Program-made: the position numbers and the translations under genes
The notes under the pieces: generated by a model
Told to the model about the DNA's origin: nothing
The model's input: only the letters and a program-made list of their open reading frames with translations
Databases searched by the model: none
In this document: positions 1 through 45,919 of the stretch, one piece after another
Layout of the letters: every line of letters begins with the position of its first letter
How positions within the stretch are numbered: the stretch's first letter is position 1
DNA from: Siphlonurus alternatus
Taxonomy: Eukaryota; Arthropoda; Insecta; Ephemeroptera; Siphlonuridae
Reading direction: 5' to 3'
DNA: 64,000 nt
NCBI GenBank assembly: GCA_949825025.1
Contig: OX463781.1
Coordinates: forward strand, 43,455,469-43,519,468

Positions 1-915
1 CAGCCTGCCGGGGTCCCTGGGGTTTGAGTCTGCAGTAATGCAACCCTAGGGGGTCGTTCTAGACATCGAGCACACTTTATGGGGAAAGTCGCAAACCAAG
101 GCTCGAGGATGAGGAAAACAGACGTGAAAATATATGCAAATATTTTTGTTTTCTCTAACTTAATGAATTCATACGAAAAAAAAAAATTATTATCAGAAAT
201 TTATAACAGGATAAATTTCCAAATTTATTTTATATAAAAATTTGTGTTTACATTTTACATTAAACTAAAATGTCTGTTTTTCCATGAATTTTATAAACAT
301 ATCAATATTCAAATCATGTTTTAAAATATATTAAAATATCATTTTTTTATGTATAGAATATTCTATAAAGTTTATATTAAATTATACTTTCGATATAAAA
401 AAGTCGGTATGATAAAATCACTTCTTTATGCTTTACCTTTCACTTTTTAAGTAAAAAATGTTACATGAGTTTGGTTTTAAAAAATATGAAATATTGATCA
501 AGATTTTAATAAGATGGAGTAGTTCAATGCAAAAGAAAAAAAAATATAGACATTTTTCTCTTGAAAAAAAAAAAAATACAAGATGAGCTCAAGAAAGAGG
601 AAAATGTATTCGCTGTGATCAGACTATAAATGCTACTAATGGAAAATTATTTTGAATGCATACAAATGCTTGACACAAAAATAAAAAAAAAAGTCAGTAA
701 AGTCACTTTTACCATTGATAAAGTCATGGAAATAGACCTCATAGAAAATTTAAGAACTGTTTACCATAGAAATTTATTTTAACAATTACACTGAGTAACT
801 GTGAATTCATGATGTAATTTCCAATAATATTTTGCGTTAAAAAGTAAGGTAGTTACATTTTAACACAACATTTGCTCTAGGAAGTTTAATTAAAATTAAT
901 TTGACAACAAATTAG

Positions 916-998
<83 letters not shown>

Positions 999-2085
999 AC
1001 AACAATGTTTTAAATATTTTAAAAGCTAAAATAAGTCTCATTTATGAACTTCAAGGAAATACCACACCATTAATTAGATGTTTTGTTATTGTTAATATAT
1101 TTTTAGTACAAATTCACAACAATAATAATAATACGTTAATAATATTTTCTGAGAAACAGTAAATGTAATTTGTGATAATTATAATACAACTCAATTCAGC
1201 AGCAACTCAAACATATTATTATAAATAAAACATTTTGAATTGATATCTTTATAGCGTCTAATTTTATCTATATGGAGTTTTTAATGGGGATAAATTGTAA
1301 GGAACAATGACGAATTATCATATAATGTGCTAAAAAAAATACTCAGTATTCTTCCCCGTGCATCTATTTTGTTTATTATTTTATTGAAGTAATGACCTGT
1401 TACATTTTGGATTTTAATGTATTCATAAACTATTTTTAAATTATAATATAAACTTCAATTTCTTTTTTACCCGAAAAAAATCAAAATGTAAACGGTTTTG
1501 TTTTACAAATTACAAACTTTTTGAAACAACTACCATAATTTAAAACTAATATTTGATAATGATAATTAATTTATAATTGACAAAAATTTGTAATCTTTTG
1601 TACTCAGATGATATTCATAATTATATTCTCTATGAAAATTTTGATATCTATTACCGGTATAATATATTTGTTTATATTATATACATAGTAATTATTTGTA
1701 ATTATTTTTGTTGTAAAACTTTTGAATTTAAAGACGATAGAACTTAATACAGAATAATAATGTTAAAATTATAAAAAAAGTGTTACTTTAATTAATTAAA
1801 ATAAATGTAGCTGCGTCTTAAATCTTAAATGTCACGCTTCCATAGAGATTTATAATTACAAATGTCTTAGTTAGCATTAACATACATATGAACATTTATT
1901 ATTCTTCTCATGCATTTTATAAGTACATAATTTGTGTTTATCCTGAGTCCTGAGCTAATCCTAAAAACATGCCAATCTAAGAAAAAAAGTCACAATCTAC
2001 TAAGATACAATTGAGGGGTTGAGGAAGAAAGGGTTTTGTTGGTAAGATGGTCACCCCTACAAAATATTAGAGTTATCATGAGAGG
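1..2085. other. AT-rich non-coding DNA, upstream intron
   Basis: Probably intron between the Ig1 and Ig2 coding parts of the DIP-like gene. The first ~130 bases are GC-richer than the rest and of unknown origin. An (AT)n microsatellite fills about 916-992. No exon with the expected end of Ig1 and a phase-1 donor was found here or further on to 3.6 kb. Confidence 0.5.
916..992. repeat. (AT)n microsatellite
   Basis: About 77 bp of almost perfect AT repeats, with one short AATAT break near its start. Confidence 0.95.
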
Positions 2086-2088
2086 TGG

Positions 2089-2388
2089 ATGTAGATCAAA
2101 GTCTTCTACTCGCAATGGTTGTAACAAACCATTGTTTAAATGTCTGTCGTATCAAACCTTTTTCATTGTTAAACATGGGACGACGTTATGCCTATAATTT
2201 TGCCATCAGAGCAGAGAACGTAATGGCATTGTTGGCGCTAGGCAACCGCTTCAACTTCATAATTAATAGTCATTTTCCATAAATTAACATGTAAATTAAC
2301 AACCGTCCCATGTTTTTCCTTTCACGCGACAGACATTACACAACAATACTTTGTTTACTAACAACGAGCAGAAAACTTTGATGTAGAT
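2089..2388. mobile_element. Foldback (MITE-like) element, ~300 bp
   Basis: The left arm (2089-2195) holds AATGTCTGTCG and AAACATGGGACG. Their reverse complements CGTCCCATGTTT and CGACAGACATTACAC occur at 2304-2345, and the outer parts around ATCAAAGTCTTCTACTCG (left) and CGAGCAGAAAACTTTGAT (right) also pair. The arms are imperfect. The 65-residue open frame inside follows from the palindrome and is not a gene. Confidence 0.7.
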
Positions 2389-3592
2389 GATTCCCTTCTT
2401 CACTTTTATTGAAATTATGAAATTTTGATTTTTTTTTCTATACCTTTAGTAATTGTTGCCTGCAATATGGCTTCAAAATTTTATTTCTTTTATTATTATT
2501 TACCACATTACTTATATACAGTTGTATATATAAACTAAAGTAACCAAATTCAGGCTACATTACAAATGGGGCATTATTTTTATATTTATAAATATATATT
2601 ATATGATATGCATAATATATTGATATACTGATGTATAATATTGTATATATATAATATTAATATTCATGATAGATAATTGTGTGAATCATTTACTGTTATA
2701 TATAAAGCATTTTTTTTTCCATTTTGATCACATTCAAATATATTAATGAAGAGAAATAAAAAAGCCTGATAATAATATATCATGTGACAATTTAACATCC
2801 GCTTTTTAGACTATTTTTTATTACTTTTTGTTGTTATTGAATATTAGTTTAGAATTTAGATTAAAAAAAGTGATTAAATATTGATATACAGGCTTTATCA
2901 GTTGTCCAATGTTTATGTTATTTGCTGTAGACACAACTAATTAAAAAATTAAATAAACCAGCTTTGGGCTATGTTGTACAGTAAAGTCATGCCCATCAAT
3001 AATCCGTCATATAAAACTAACGTTTTTAATAAATATTGAAATAAACTCACTTAGAAAAATTGTTTTTTTAAATTATTTTCTCTCATTTTATTCAGCTAGG
3101 ACACATTTGAAATTACTCTATATTTGAAATAATTTTGTGATAGTGCAAATGTGTCACCTTATTAATAGCTACAAACTCTTTTCTGTATCTGGAAGAAAAC
3201 ATTAAAAAATTTTCACTTATAATAATAATTTTTACACAATGTATTTTTTAAATCTATTAGATATTTTCACTCGTAGATAAATATTTTTATTTAAAATTGA
3301 GAAAGAAACAAGTTCATTTCTTTCGGTAATCTTTAGAAAATAGAATTTAAACATTTATTTAATTGAATATTAATAAAAATACGAGTCACAGCTTATACTT
3401 TCAAGACATTAAACAAAATTCACATTTTATAAATATCAGGCTGAAGTTATTATTACAGTTTTAACACATGATGTCAATTTGTATAATATGCGAGGGTGGA
3501 AGTGGAGGACAAGTACTTCGAAAGAATGTCATGTACTTTTTTTTTTACTAAATCATAAAATAGGACTTCTCATGATCACAATTCACAATCGC

Positions 3593-3917
3593 GATCACCA
3601 CTCGATCATGTTACAGTTCCCCCCGGACATAATATCGTATGACGTCACATAATCATGACGTCACTCGTGTTGCAGTTCCCCCCGGACATTCCGTGAACTA
3701 TGACGTCACATAATCATGACGTCACTCGTGTTGCAGTTCCCCCCGGACATTCCGTGAACTATTACGTCACATAATCATGACATCACTCGTGTTACAGTTC
3801 TCCCCGGACATAATATCATATGACGTCACATAATCATGACGTTACTCGTGTTGCAGTTCCCCCCGGACATTCCGTGAACTATGACGTCACATAATCATGA
3901 CGTCACTCGTGTTTCAG
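3593..3917 (+). repeat. ~60-bp tandem array duplicating the splice acceptor and start of the Ig2 exon
   Basis: Five units with AG acceptor positions at 3616, 3675, 3736, 3797 and 3856, followed by the authentic acceptor at 3917 (spacings 59, 61, 61, 59, 61). Each unit has the form CTCGTGTT(G/A)CAG-TTCC..CCGGACAT, then CCGTGAAC or AATATC, then TGACGTCACATAATCATGAC. The CAG-TT(C)nGGACAT part is homologous to the intron-exon junction at 3911-3930. Seven perfect TGACGTCA palindromes (CRE/ATF-type sites) lie in the array. Unit 4 has TTCTCCCC in place of TT plus six Cs. Confidence 0.92.
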
Positions 3918-36459
<32,542 letters not shown>

Positions 36460-36527
36460 CGTCACTAGCCACGTCCCTCTTTGTACGTTTCTATCTTCGT
36501 CATCTTCGTGATTCAGAATTACCTTTA

Positions 36528-36533
36528 AATAAA
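36528..36533 (+). promoter_or_regulatory. Candidate polyadenylation signal (AATAAA)
   Basis: An AATAAA hexamer lies 69 bases after the stop codon of the DIP-like gene, in the sequence CTTTAAATAAAAAAAG. It is the first canonical hexamer after the stop. In DNA this AT-rich the hexamer is common by chance, and neuronal genes often use long 3' UTRs, so a more distal site is possible. Confidence 0.45.
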
Positions 36534-36601
36534 AAAAGTGAATGGTGGAATTAAATGTAATTTTCTCATTCATCACTGATGAGTGTTAAAAAAAATTCAA
36601 A

Positions 36602-37740
36602 ATTTCGTTAAAAAAAATTGATGTTTTTAAAAAATGCTAATGTTAAAAATATAAAAAAATCATATTGCTGTTTTGTTTTCTTTTTTGCTATAAAACATAA
36701 TTTTTCTGTGCCAAAAATTAAAATAGCAAAAAAATTTAAAAATATATATATTATAACAATGTGTAAAATGTGTAACGTCCAAACGTCCATCATATTTTTT
36801 GTTATTAATTATTCTTATTATTATTATAATGTCAATGAGTGTTGATAATAATAATAATAAATTGTGGTGAGAAGCTGATAAAGATAGCGCATGCTTTCTT
36901 GAAGATTAAAAAACATTTTAGTATCACTATTATAACTCGTGTGTTAAAAAAAAAAAAAACAGTGTTTGAAAAGTGAAAATTCTTTGGTGAGTGGTTACTA
37001 AAGATAACAACAGCTCTTTTAATTAAAAAGTGCTTGAGAATAAAAAAAATAATTATATAAAGGTAAAGAAGTTTAAAATATTAAATAAACCTTGGACATA
37101 AAATAAATTGAAGAGACTGATTAAAAAAAAAGGGAAAACATTGAATGAAAATATAATTAAAATAAATGTTTATTTTTGTTTTATTATAATTTTTAATTTA
37201 ATTAGCCTAAAATAAAAATGTGATTTAAAAAAATTATATTCAAAATTTATCCATCAATAAAAAAAAAAAGAAAAAAAAGAAATATGTGTAGTAAAAAAAT
37301 GATCGTAATTTGTTTATAATTTAAAAAAAAATGTATTGTTGTGCCAAAGCAGTGTGTATACTGCAGGAGAAGTTTATATCATTGTTGGCTTTAATTGAAA
37401 ATATTACTTCTCCTCATATCTAATAACAATTTCTTCTTTATCGTAATTAATGATCGTAATTTATAATAAAATTATAAATGAAAAAAAAAAATTACTGATT
37501 TTATTTTGCCTTTTAACCCATACTAATTTCTTCCTGAAAGTTAGGCGACATGTTAAGCAGAATATATTATTTTAGGGATTAGGTATATCACTACATATAT
37601 AGAATACTTGAGAGGTCTTATGGGAATAAGTCTAATCAAATGTTATCAGTTTCAAACTGTTTGTGAAACATCAGCATGTACGGAGTGTGCTACAAAAACA
37701 TTGTGAACTAAATAGCAGACTGTTGGAAATGTGGCAACGT
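36602..37740. other. AT-rich 3' flank, nothing recognised
   Basis: May include a longer 3' UTR of the DIP-like gene. Many A-runs and one ATA repeat (36845-36860). No open frame of note. Confidence 0.4.
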
Positions 37741-37859
37741 TTAAAGTCTATATTACACGATACAATTTTTCTGACTATTGTATACAATTTTTCCTTACAA
37801 AAAAACTTAATCTCCATTTGTTTGTATGGAGGTGAAATTTTCTTGCAAGGAAAAATTTA
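37741..37859. mobile_element. Half copy of the 'AAAGCCTGTATTACAC' foldback
   Basis: TTAAAGTCTATATTACACGA and CTCCATTTGTTTGTATGGAG followed by ...TTGCAAGGAAAAAT match 36053-36160, but the outer right arm is missing. Confidence 0.6.
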
Positions 37860-38322
37860 AAATGTTCTCTTCTACAACCCCTATCAGTAACTAAAATATC
37901 AGGTATACAAATTTGAGCTAGTTTTTAAGTTATGAATCCTTAAAGTTGACTTATATATTTTAAAATGGAGAAATGGAACTTGAATGAGACCAATAGTTGG
38001 CAATATTAGTACAATCTGTTTAAAATCCTAAATAATCAATACATATGGGAGTATCTTATTTAATAAGATTTGAGATTAAATATAAGTAAATAAATTAACA
38101 AAAAAATAAATAATTTCCAAATAGTTAAATTCTCATTTATATACATGATATTTTCATTCATATGAAAACCACCATGAAATTCATATAAATATTCAAATAC
38201 AAGGAGGGTAAATATATATATATATATATATATTTATTTGTGAGTCTGAACTATACTTCTTCGATGCATCTTGTTTATTATAGGGAGAAAAGTAAAAGAT
38301 GTAACAGAATGAAATGAGAAGG

Positions 38323-38416
<94 letters not shown>
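38323..38416. repeat. (GA)n microsatellite
   Basis: About 94 bp of GA with one AAAG break near 38343. Confidence 0.97.
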
Positions 38417-38418
<2 letters not shown>

Positions 38419-38740
38419 AGAGGAGGGTTTACTACAATCTAGGGGAAAGGCAGATGTGTGTTGGACTGTTCAAGAGCTTTAATGGTCCGACAAATGTTCT
38501 TCTTCTCTCGTGCACTGCGGCAAGACACGGCAAGAAGACACAGCAGGGGTTGCAGAAGCACGACAAGACAAAGAGACGATTGCAAGCAGGAGAGGTGTGT
38601 GAGGGGACGATGTAACGTGCAAACGTGCGACCAAGAAAAAAAGTCATGAAGCACGTGCGGGTAGACGAGTGGTTTCTTCTCTTCCTGTGCAGCCTCATTG
38701 CCTCATTAATATTATACAATGGAGCATGCTGAATCTTTAT
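38417..38740. other. GC-richer stretch, unassigned
   Basis: Base composition is less AT-rich than the surroundings for ~300 bp. The open frames on both strands have no recognised similarity. It could be part of an exon, promoter or old repeat. Confidence 0.3.
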
Positions 38741-39080
38741 TGTTCACCTTTTTGTAAATGTTTTTAATTGTTTTCAAACATCACCATGTATAGTATGGTC
38801 ATTATTACTATGTTTCAATTTCATTTTGAATACTATAATGTGTGGGAGCTTGAAAAAAAATATATATGATATAAAAAAATAAACTATCATTTACTGTGCA
38901 GTAGTTTTCTATTATTTTCCCACTGTACATTTATTTTACGTAAATTTTAACATCAATGACGATTGATGTGATGTTAGCATTATGTTATGGAAAAAGCGTA
39001 CATACCTAAATACTGCTTTAAAATATGTCACATAATGAGTAGTTTCTATGAATGCTATTTAGTGTAAAAAGAAATATTTA

Positions 39081-39236
39081 CTTTAATTTGCAAGAGAAAT
39101 GTCCCATTGTACTCAAATGTAGGTATGAGGTGGAGAGCTGAACCAGGCATATGACGCTAGCTTTACATCTGATGGGCTGTCTCTTTAGGAGAAGAAGGAG
39201 CCATGAATATAATCGGACATTTCTCTTGCAAATTAG
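39081..39236. mobile_element. Short TIR element, ~155 bp
   Basis: CTTTAATTTGCAAGAGAAAT followed by GTCC at the left and GGACATTTCTCTTGCAAATT at the right form terminal inverted repeats of about 20 bp; the interior is not palindromic. Confidence 0.7.
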
Positions 39237-39793
39237 TGTACTTTATATAATTGCTTTTTACCCCTTATATTTATGTTTATGTGCACAAATTTCTCAAACA
39301 AGCATACAATGACACATAAAAACACAGTAACAAAGATTCAAAGCAACTGTATAAAGATGTGGATGTATTATAAGAACCACGTGGGTGAGTGAGTGGGTGA
39401 ACTATAATTCCTACCCCCAATCATGCTAATTAATTACTGAACCAAAAATTACTTGAATCCCACCTACCCCAAATGCGTCATTTTGTGAACAAATTCTGTA
39501 CTTCAGTGGGTAGGAAATAGAAGGCTCTTATTTTTGTAACTCAAAGAGTGAGTTTTTATAGGTGGTTGCAAGAGCAACGCAATCAGTCTACCTTACAAGG
39601 GATGAGTGCAAAAACAAGAGCGCGCATGCCACCATCTACCATGATGGTGGAGTAGAAGAGAATTCTGATTCAGTCAAAAGCTTTAAAAAAATATATTACA
39701 AAATATTGAAAATAAAAAATATAAAGTGAAATAAATGTATAAAAATAAATTTACAAAATTTGGCGCAACTCATGTAGAATTTTGAATTTTATC

Positions 39794-39797
<4 letters not shown>

Positions 39798-39857
<60 letters not shown>
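39798..39857. repeat. (AT)n microsatellite
   Basis: About 60 bp of AT repeats. Confidence 0.95.
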
Positions 39858-39862
<5 letters not shown>

Positions 39863-40258
39863 TCCTATGCGTATATAAGGCTGTAGCTCCACCAACAAGG
39901 ATGCCGACAACTATTGAAACTCCCGATTTTACATCACATGCAAGGGTCTAATTAGGAACACTGTTAATAGTCAAATTAATTAAATATTTCCTCCAAAAGT
40001 ACACGTAAGTTATGATGTCTACTGCTCAGACTAAAATTTCTGCACTATAGATAGAAATCAATGTGCATAAATCCGACACAGTTCAAAGGTATATGATCAC
40101 AGACCTTGACCTGTCTGTATTTGTATTTTGAAATTTTTACAAAGGTTTACAATAAGAGTAGTATGGGAAATTTTAAAATCCAGCAGGAAGAGAAAAGTGC
40201 TCACCATTGGCAATAACAAATATATTTTACTATTATATTTTTAAATCGTTCAGAAGAA

Positions 40259-40577
40259 TGGAGTATATATCGACCTCAATTTTTTTTATTACAGAAATGG
40301 ATATAAGGTGCAAAGTTATTATGCTACCCTGATTTTTTTCAGATTTTTTTTTGAGATCAGGAAATATTTTTAAAAAAATATTGTGTCTTTTTTTGTGACG
40401 TCACGAGGCGGCAAGTCCTATTTTGGAGCGGCGTCTCGTGACATCACGAAAAGGACATTCAATAATTTTTTAAAAATACTTCCCGGCTTCAAAAAAACCT
40501 GAAAAAAATCAGGGTAGCATAACTTTTCACCCTCTATTCATTTCTGTAATAAAAAAAAATTGAGGTTGATACTCCAT
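40259..40577. mobile_element. Foldback element, 'TGGAGTATCGAC' family, copy 2
   Basis: ATGGAGTATATATCGACC ... GGTTGATACTCCAT at the ends, TTATTACAGAAATGGATA and CTATTCATTTCTGTAATA inside, core GTGACGTCACGAGGCGGC ... GCGTCTCGTGACATCAC. The core is reversed relative to 18990-19301. Confidence 0.85.
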
Positions 40578-41211
40578 TTAAGTACCGGCATAGGAAAAAC
40601 AGAAACCTGTTTCGAATAATTTGTCGCAGAGCCAATGATGAGCATGGTTCTAGTTGATCGATCTAGTTGGAGTAGATAATTTTTATTATTTAAAATACAA
40701 TTTTTACTAAACAATTTATAAAAAATAATATTTATAATAATGTTAAATTTCTACTCAAAATAATTTTAAAACTAAAACTAAAAATCTAAAAAAAAAAAAA
40801 AAAAAACGCTAATATATTTACCATGTAATTACTTTTTACGTTTGTGTGTTTACTTGTATAGCTGTATACTCAAAATCAAAATACATAGCCGTTTAATATA
40901 AATTAAAAAATTCAAATAAATATAAAACTAATAAATATTTAATTATAATTTAGCAGTATTTACAAATGATTAATATTTTTACGTTAAAATTCAATTGATA
41001 ATATTTGAGTCAATGATATTTGAACCTTAAAATTCTCTCACACAAATGCAGTATACGAATATGTTCATTCCGTGAGTTTGGTGATCCAACAGATTACATA
41101 TTGCTACAGTCGATTTTACTTAAAATTCACCCAGGAAAGAGCTCACAAAAAATCGTTTTTCATGTAGCCCTTTTGTTATTATACGAGTTTTGCATAAATA
41201 TATTGCCCTAG

Positions 41212-41481
41212 TTGAAAAATTACAACTTCAACTCATCTTTTACACATCTAAACGTAATCTTTTTTACCTCTAAAACATATCTTATCTCCTCTTCGCTCAA
41301 TGTGAGGATGAATATGTAATGATCGAAGACAATAATTATTTCTAACATTTTATGTTCAAGATCAGAAAAAATACGTAATCAGGTGTTTTTTCCTCTAAAA
41401 TAGTCCAAAATAAGAGGACAAAGGACGAAAGGAGAGATTAGTAGTGAGGAAAAGATTAAATTTATTTCAACTCGGGTGTAA
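41212..41481. mobile_element. Decayed element, 'CTAAACCTAATCTTTTTA' family, copy 2
   Basis: TTCAACTCATCTTTTACACA, TCTAAACGTAATCTTTTTTA, ACATATCTTATCTCCTCTTC, ATACGTAATCAGG and ATTTCAACTCGGG in the family order. Confidence 0.6.
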
Positions 41482-41603
41482 AAGCATCTGAAAAATCTAA
41501 AAATTTAAATTAATTGGAAAGTCTAAATCATTAAACTCCAACCCATATCCGGTGGTAAAAATAAATTAATTTGACAGTAGTGCTGCTGTGTGTTTTGTAC
41601 TGT

Positions 41604-41722
<119 letters not shown>

Positions 41723-41931
41723 ATTATTCCCAATGGAGCCTCAACAGTTGCTGGCTCTCGTACATGTAATGTTCCGGCATGAAGAGCAGCGATCAAACGA
41801 ACTCGCATGATTTGCTTTTACTTCACGCAATATATTCCCATTAGAGTTAGTATTATAAGGTACCATTCAATAAATACCTTTATATGTCACCATTGAATTA
41901 GTATATAACGAGTCTCCCTGTATAGTTTATA

Positions 41932-42048
<117 letters not shown>

Positions 42049-45000
42049 TTCTCTTATCAATATCATGCATATATTAATGTATTTACATTTAACCAGATTA
42101 ATTTATTATCTACATAAATTACGAGCATGTATAGACATATAGTAATATATAAATTATATATGGAGGATATAATATTAATTTATGGTTAAAATTTTTCATA
42201 AAATATTTTGCTAAAAATATTTATTATTTTTTTTTTTTATTAGAGAACTGGTATTTTCTATGATTTTCAATGAAATAAAGAGTAAGTAAATTCAAATAAA
42301 AAAAAATACGATTTCACAAAAGTATATGTGTGCTAGCACTTACCCATCCCATTTAATTATGTATAACTCTTCATTAGTGAGTCAATGATAACCTACCCAC
42401 ATGGCGAAATATAGATTCATATATTTGAAAGATCAGGAATTCCAGGAAAATTTTAATGGAGCTACAGTACAAACTGATTAACTAACAATGTAACATCAAT
42501 GTGTTATTTTGAGTCATGGTATATTTTAAAAACATCATAAATGCTTAATTTTCCCCAAAAAAAGTTCTTTGTAAAAATTTTTCAATCAATGGAAAAAAAA
42601 TCACTACAGAACAAAAAATAACTTTATTTTATTGTATATTTAAATTTAACTCAATATAAAATATAAATCAGAGTCTTTAAGATTTAAAACTTCATCTTTA
42701 TTCGTTTTTGTTAAAAAACACATTCACTTTTTTTTTTTTTTTTTTTTTAAATTGGATTTCTAGTTTTAGATTTACATCTTCAATTTGTGCCAAACAAGAA
42801 TGGCTACAGCTTGAAAAACAACAACGTAAAGCTGCAGCTCAGAAGAAAAAAAAAATAAAAAAAAGAATGACTTTCAGCAAAAACTTATTGTCATGTGAAT
42901 TTGTGGGCTTGAAAACTAGAAAGAGAAGAGGGTGAGAGAAACAAAATATAAATACGCAATATATTTGAAACTTTTTATTTATATCTTTCTTCTTTTTTTT
43001 TTACTTTAAAATAAAGCAATTTAAAATTTAAAGTTAGTGCATTTTTCTTTAATTTTTTTTTAACACTCAAGGAAAAAAACAAACAAAAAATAATAAAAGT
43101 TTTTAAAAGTTTTTTTTTTTTTTTTTTCAAAAAGCTAATACATACACCACACAATTATTATTAAAGTTATTTTTTTATACATTTAAATATAAAAGTACTT
43201 GTTGTCGTGATGAGGGTAAAATAATCACGTTTATGACTCTCCTGGGACTTAGAGCTATCTTCACGACCCTCACTTCTCGTGTCACGGGTGACCAGCCAAC
43301 CGGACGTATAAACTTTTTAATGTACACTCGCTGTCATCGCTGTACTTTATAGTCGGATTCACCAAACTTTCTTGTAGTATTACTCCGTTTACATATCGAT
43401 TTCATCATCAAGTGATAAAAATTTCATGTAAACCAAGCTAAATAAATGTAAAGGAATTAAAACAGCTCAAAGTTTATTCCTGCGCGTTATGAATTGCAAC
43501 AGCCTGAAGAAACAAATACGAAAGTTTGTATAACATAATTTATTAATAAATATTTTTTATATAACATGTTTTTAAAAAAAAATGTATTAAAATTTTTACT
43601 ATTGTATTATCTCTTTTAATGACAGGTATTTCATAAGTGGACATTCATAGGTAGGTTTAAACCAAAATATATTACACTCTATAGTTAAAAAAATAATCAC
43701 GTTGCAGAATTTTTACCTCCAAACACATGATAATTTCGTTCTCTTTACATGGAGACAAACATAAATACTATTATTTTATTTTCAATTTGATTTGATCTCA
43801 TTGAATTTCATCTGAATTGGGGTACATCGAGGGATCTATTTGTGGAATATGTAATATGCCAATATAAATTTAGTACTAAATTATATTCATTTTTCAAATT
43901 TTTGTAAAAAGGTTGGTAAATATAATAATATAAAATATCACCTTTAAAATTATATTACTAAATATTATAAGAATCTCAGTATTTTTTGTATACAGAAAGC
44001 ATTTTCTTGCATGTACATCATAATACTTCATTTGCTTTTACTAAAATATTGATATTTAAAGCATCTAGATGTAACTTATTTTCTACAGATAATAAATATA
44101 TTATTTCTCATACATATGAGAAATTTTAAACAATTTAAAAAATTCTTACTGCTTGCTGTCTATTATAATCAACAAATATTTTCAGAGCAAAGTTTAAGCA
44201 TTACTTTTTTCGAACTTTTGTTTAGAAATAGAATTAATTTATTAATATTTTACTTACAATCAAACAAGCTTTACTTTCTAGCTCTGACATGAGAATATAA
44301 TATAAAACAAATTAGGTGCTTTGATGGTACTGATAAGTTAAATTAAAATGGTTGAAATTAAAAAAAAAAAAAAAAAAACGAGAATCATTCGCATTATCTG
44401 TTATATTTCCTTTTGAATATCACAGTAAAATTTACACGTCAATCAATTTGATTAAACACAATGAAAATTGATTAGTGTAGTAACGCGTATTACATAAGAA
44501 TTTTGATTGTATATTCCTCGCTGTATAAAATTTATAAAAGAAAATCTTTCATTTTTGGAAATTTAATTAAGATAGATTAAAGACTCAAATCTTACGATGT
44601 AAATTCTCTCAGTGTCCGGATTTCCTCCAAACCTGCGTTTTGTAATATAATTTATTCTCTCCAATTCTCTTAGTTCTGACAAAAATCAATAATCTTCATT
44701 GCTTGGAACAACCTGTATTCCCTGTAAGATTTTTTTTTTTTTTTTAATATATCTCTATCGTCTTTACGGGTCTTTTCTCTCAAACTAGATTTCATAATCC
44801 AAGGAAAACAAAACTGTATTTACATGTTTGTAATATGTGATCGTTAAATACGAGAGACAAAAAAATAGTAAAATTGAAGTGGCGTTTTTCAGAGAGTATT
44901 AGACAGTATTTCGTTCCTCGTCTGCAATAATGAGATATCAGCCTACCACGATTTCGTTGCAATAATGAGCTGTCTGTTGTATCAGGTAAGTGCAATTAAG

Positions 45001-45449
45001 AGCTGTAAATATATGATAAAATAAATCTCATTATATCATTGAGCTCAATGACAGATAGATCATTATTTTGGACGATGGATGATTGATTTATTTTCTGGAA
45101 TTTTCCGTTTTATTTACTTTGAAATGTATACTGTATTTAATATAGGTATAAGTCTAAAAATTTTATTGTTAACTTGTCTATAAATTTTTATCACTTAAAA
45201 CTGAAAAGGAAATATAGGAAGTTCAGAAACCTTTCTTTTTCATATTAATTTGGTATATATCTGTTTTCAAAATACATCCTACAGGGCATCTTCTAGTACC
45301 AATAACATTGACATTGTGTAGGTTATATAGTGTTCCTTACGTGCCATCGTAGATCCATAGAGGTGGATGCTTGTATGAGAGAGCTTGTTTTGTTGATCCC
45401 TCGAACATGTTCAAAGCGTGAACTAATTACTTATATAGTATTTGCTATT
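42049..45449. other. AT-rich intergenic DNA, nothing recognised
   Basis: Poly(T) at 42729-42748 and 43109-43127, poly(A) at 44360-44379. GC-richer islands at 43205-43320 and 44880-44990 show no recognised coding or RNA feature. Confidence 0.4.
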
Positions 45450-45545
45450 CACAAAGGAATTTATCCAGGTTTCTTACTAATTCGTGTCAGCCTTAATCAA
45501 TAACATTAACCGCGGTTAGATATAAATCTGGATAACTACTTGAAA
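45450..45545. mobile_element. Short foldback remnant, 'CAGGTTTCTTACTAA' family
   Basis: TTATCCAGGTTTCTTACTAA at the left and TAAATCTGGATAA at the right; GTGTCAGCC inside, as at 60983-61117. Confidence 0.5.
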
Positions 45546-45813
45546 ATTTATGTCTTCAACTCATTCTTTACACGTCTAAACCTAATCTTATTAAGTAATT
45601 TTACCTCAAAAACACATCTTATTTCTTCCTCTTTCGAAGTGAGAATTGAAATGATTTTATTTTTGTTATAATATTTTATACTCAATAAGTGGGAAAAATA
45701 CGTAATTTCGTCTTTTTCCTTGGAAATGTTGCAAAATAGGAGGCAAAAATACGAGGATAGACGTCAAAATTAAATAAAAGATGAAAATTATTTCAAGTCG
45801 AGATATCTAGCTT
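45540..45813. mobile_element. Decayed element, 'CTAAACCTAATCTTTTTA' family, copy 3
   Basis: CTTCAACTCATTCTTTACAC, GTCTAAACCTAATCTTA, AACACATCTTATTTCTTCCT, ATACGTAATTTCGTC and ATTTCAAGTCGAG in the same order as the other copies. Confidence 0.6.
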
Positions 45814-45847
45814 GCTCGTGACTAAAAATTATCAGGTATTTTTTTTC

Positions 45848-45876
45848 ATTCTTGGGTCAGAGGTTATATTCCAACT

Positions 45877-45919
<43 letters not shown>

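Noticed and set aside
1..130. GC-rich start of the window as a possible exon
   Set aside because: I could not find a reading that resembles Ig1 or a phase-1 donor; it may be the end of a repeat.
3593..3917. CRISPR-like direct repeat array
   Set aside because: Units are contiguous tandem copies without unique spacers, in eukaryotic intron DNA.
3881..3917. Methionine codon at 3881 as start of the Ig2 frame
   Set aside because: It lies in the minisatellite before the AG acceptor; the family has Ig1 and a signal peptide upstream.
38417..38740. GC-richer region as a possible exon or promoter
   Set aside because: No splice-consistent frame, no similarity and no promoter motif that stands out.
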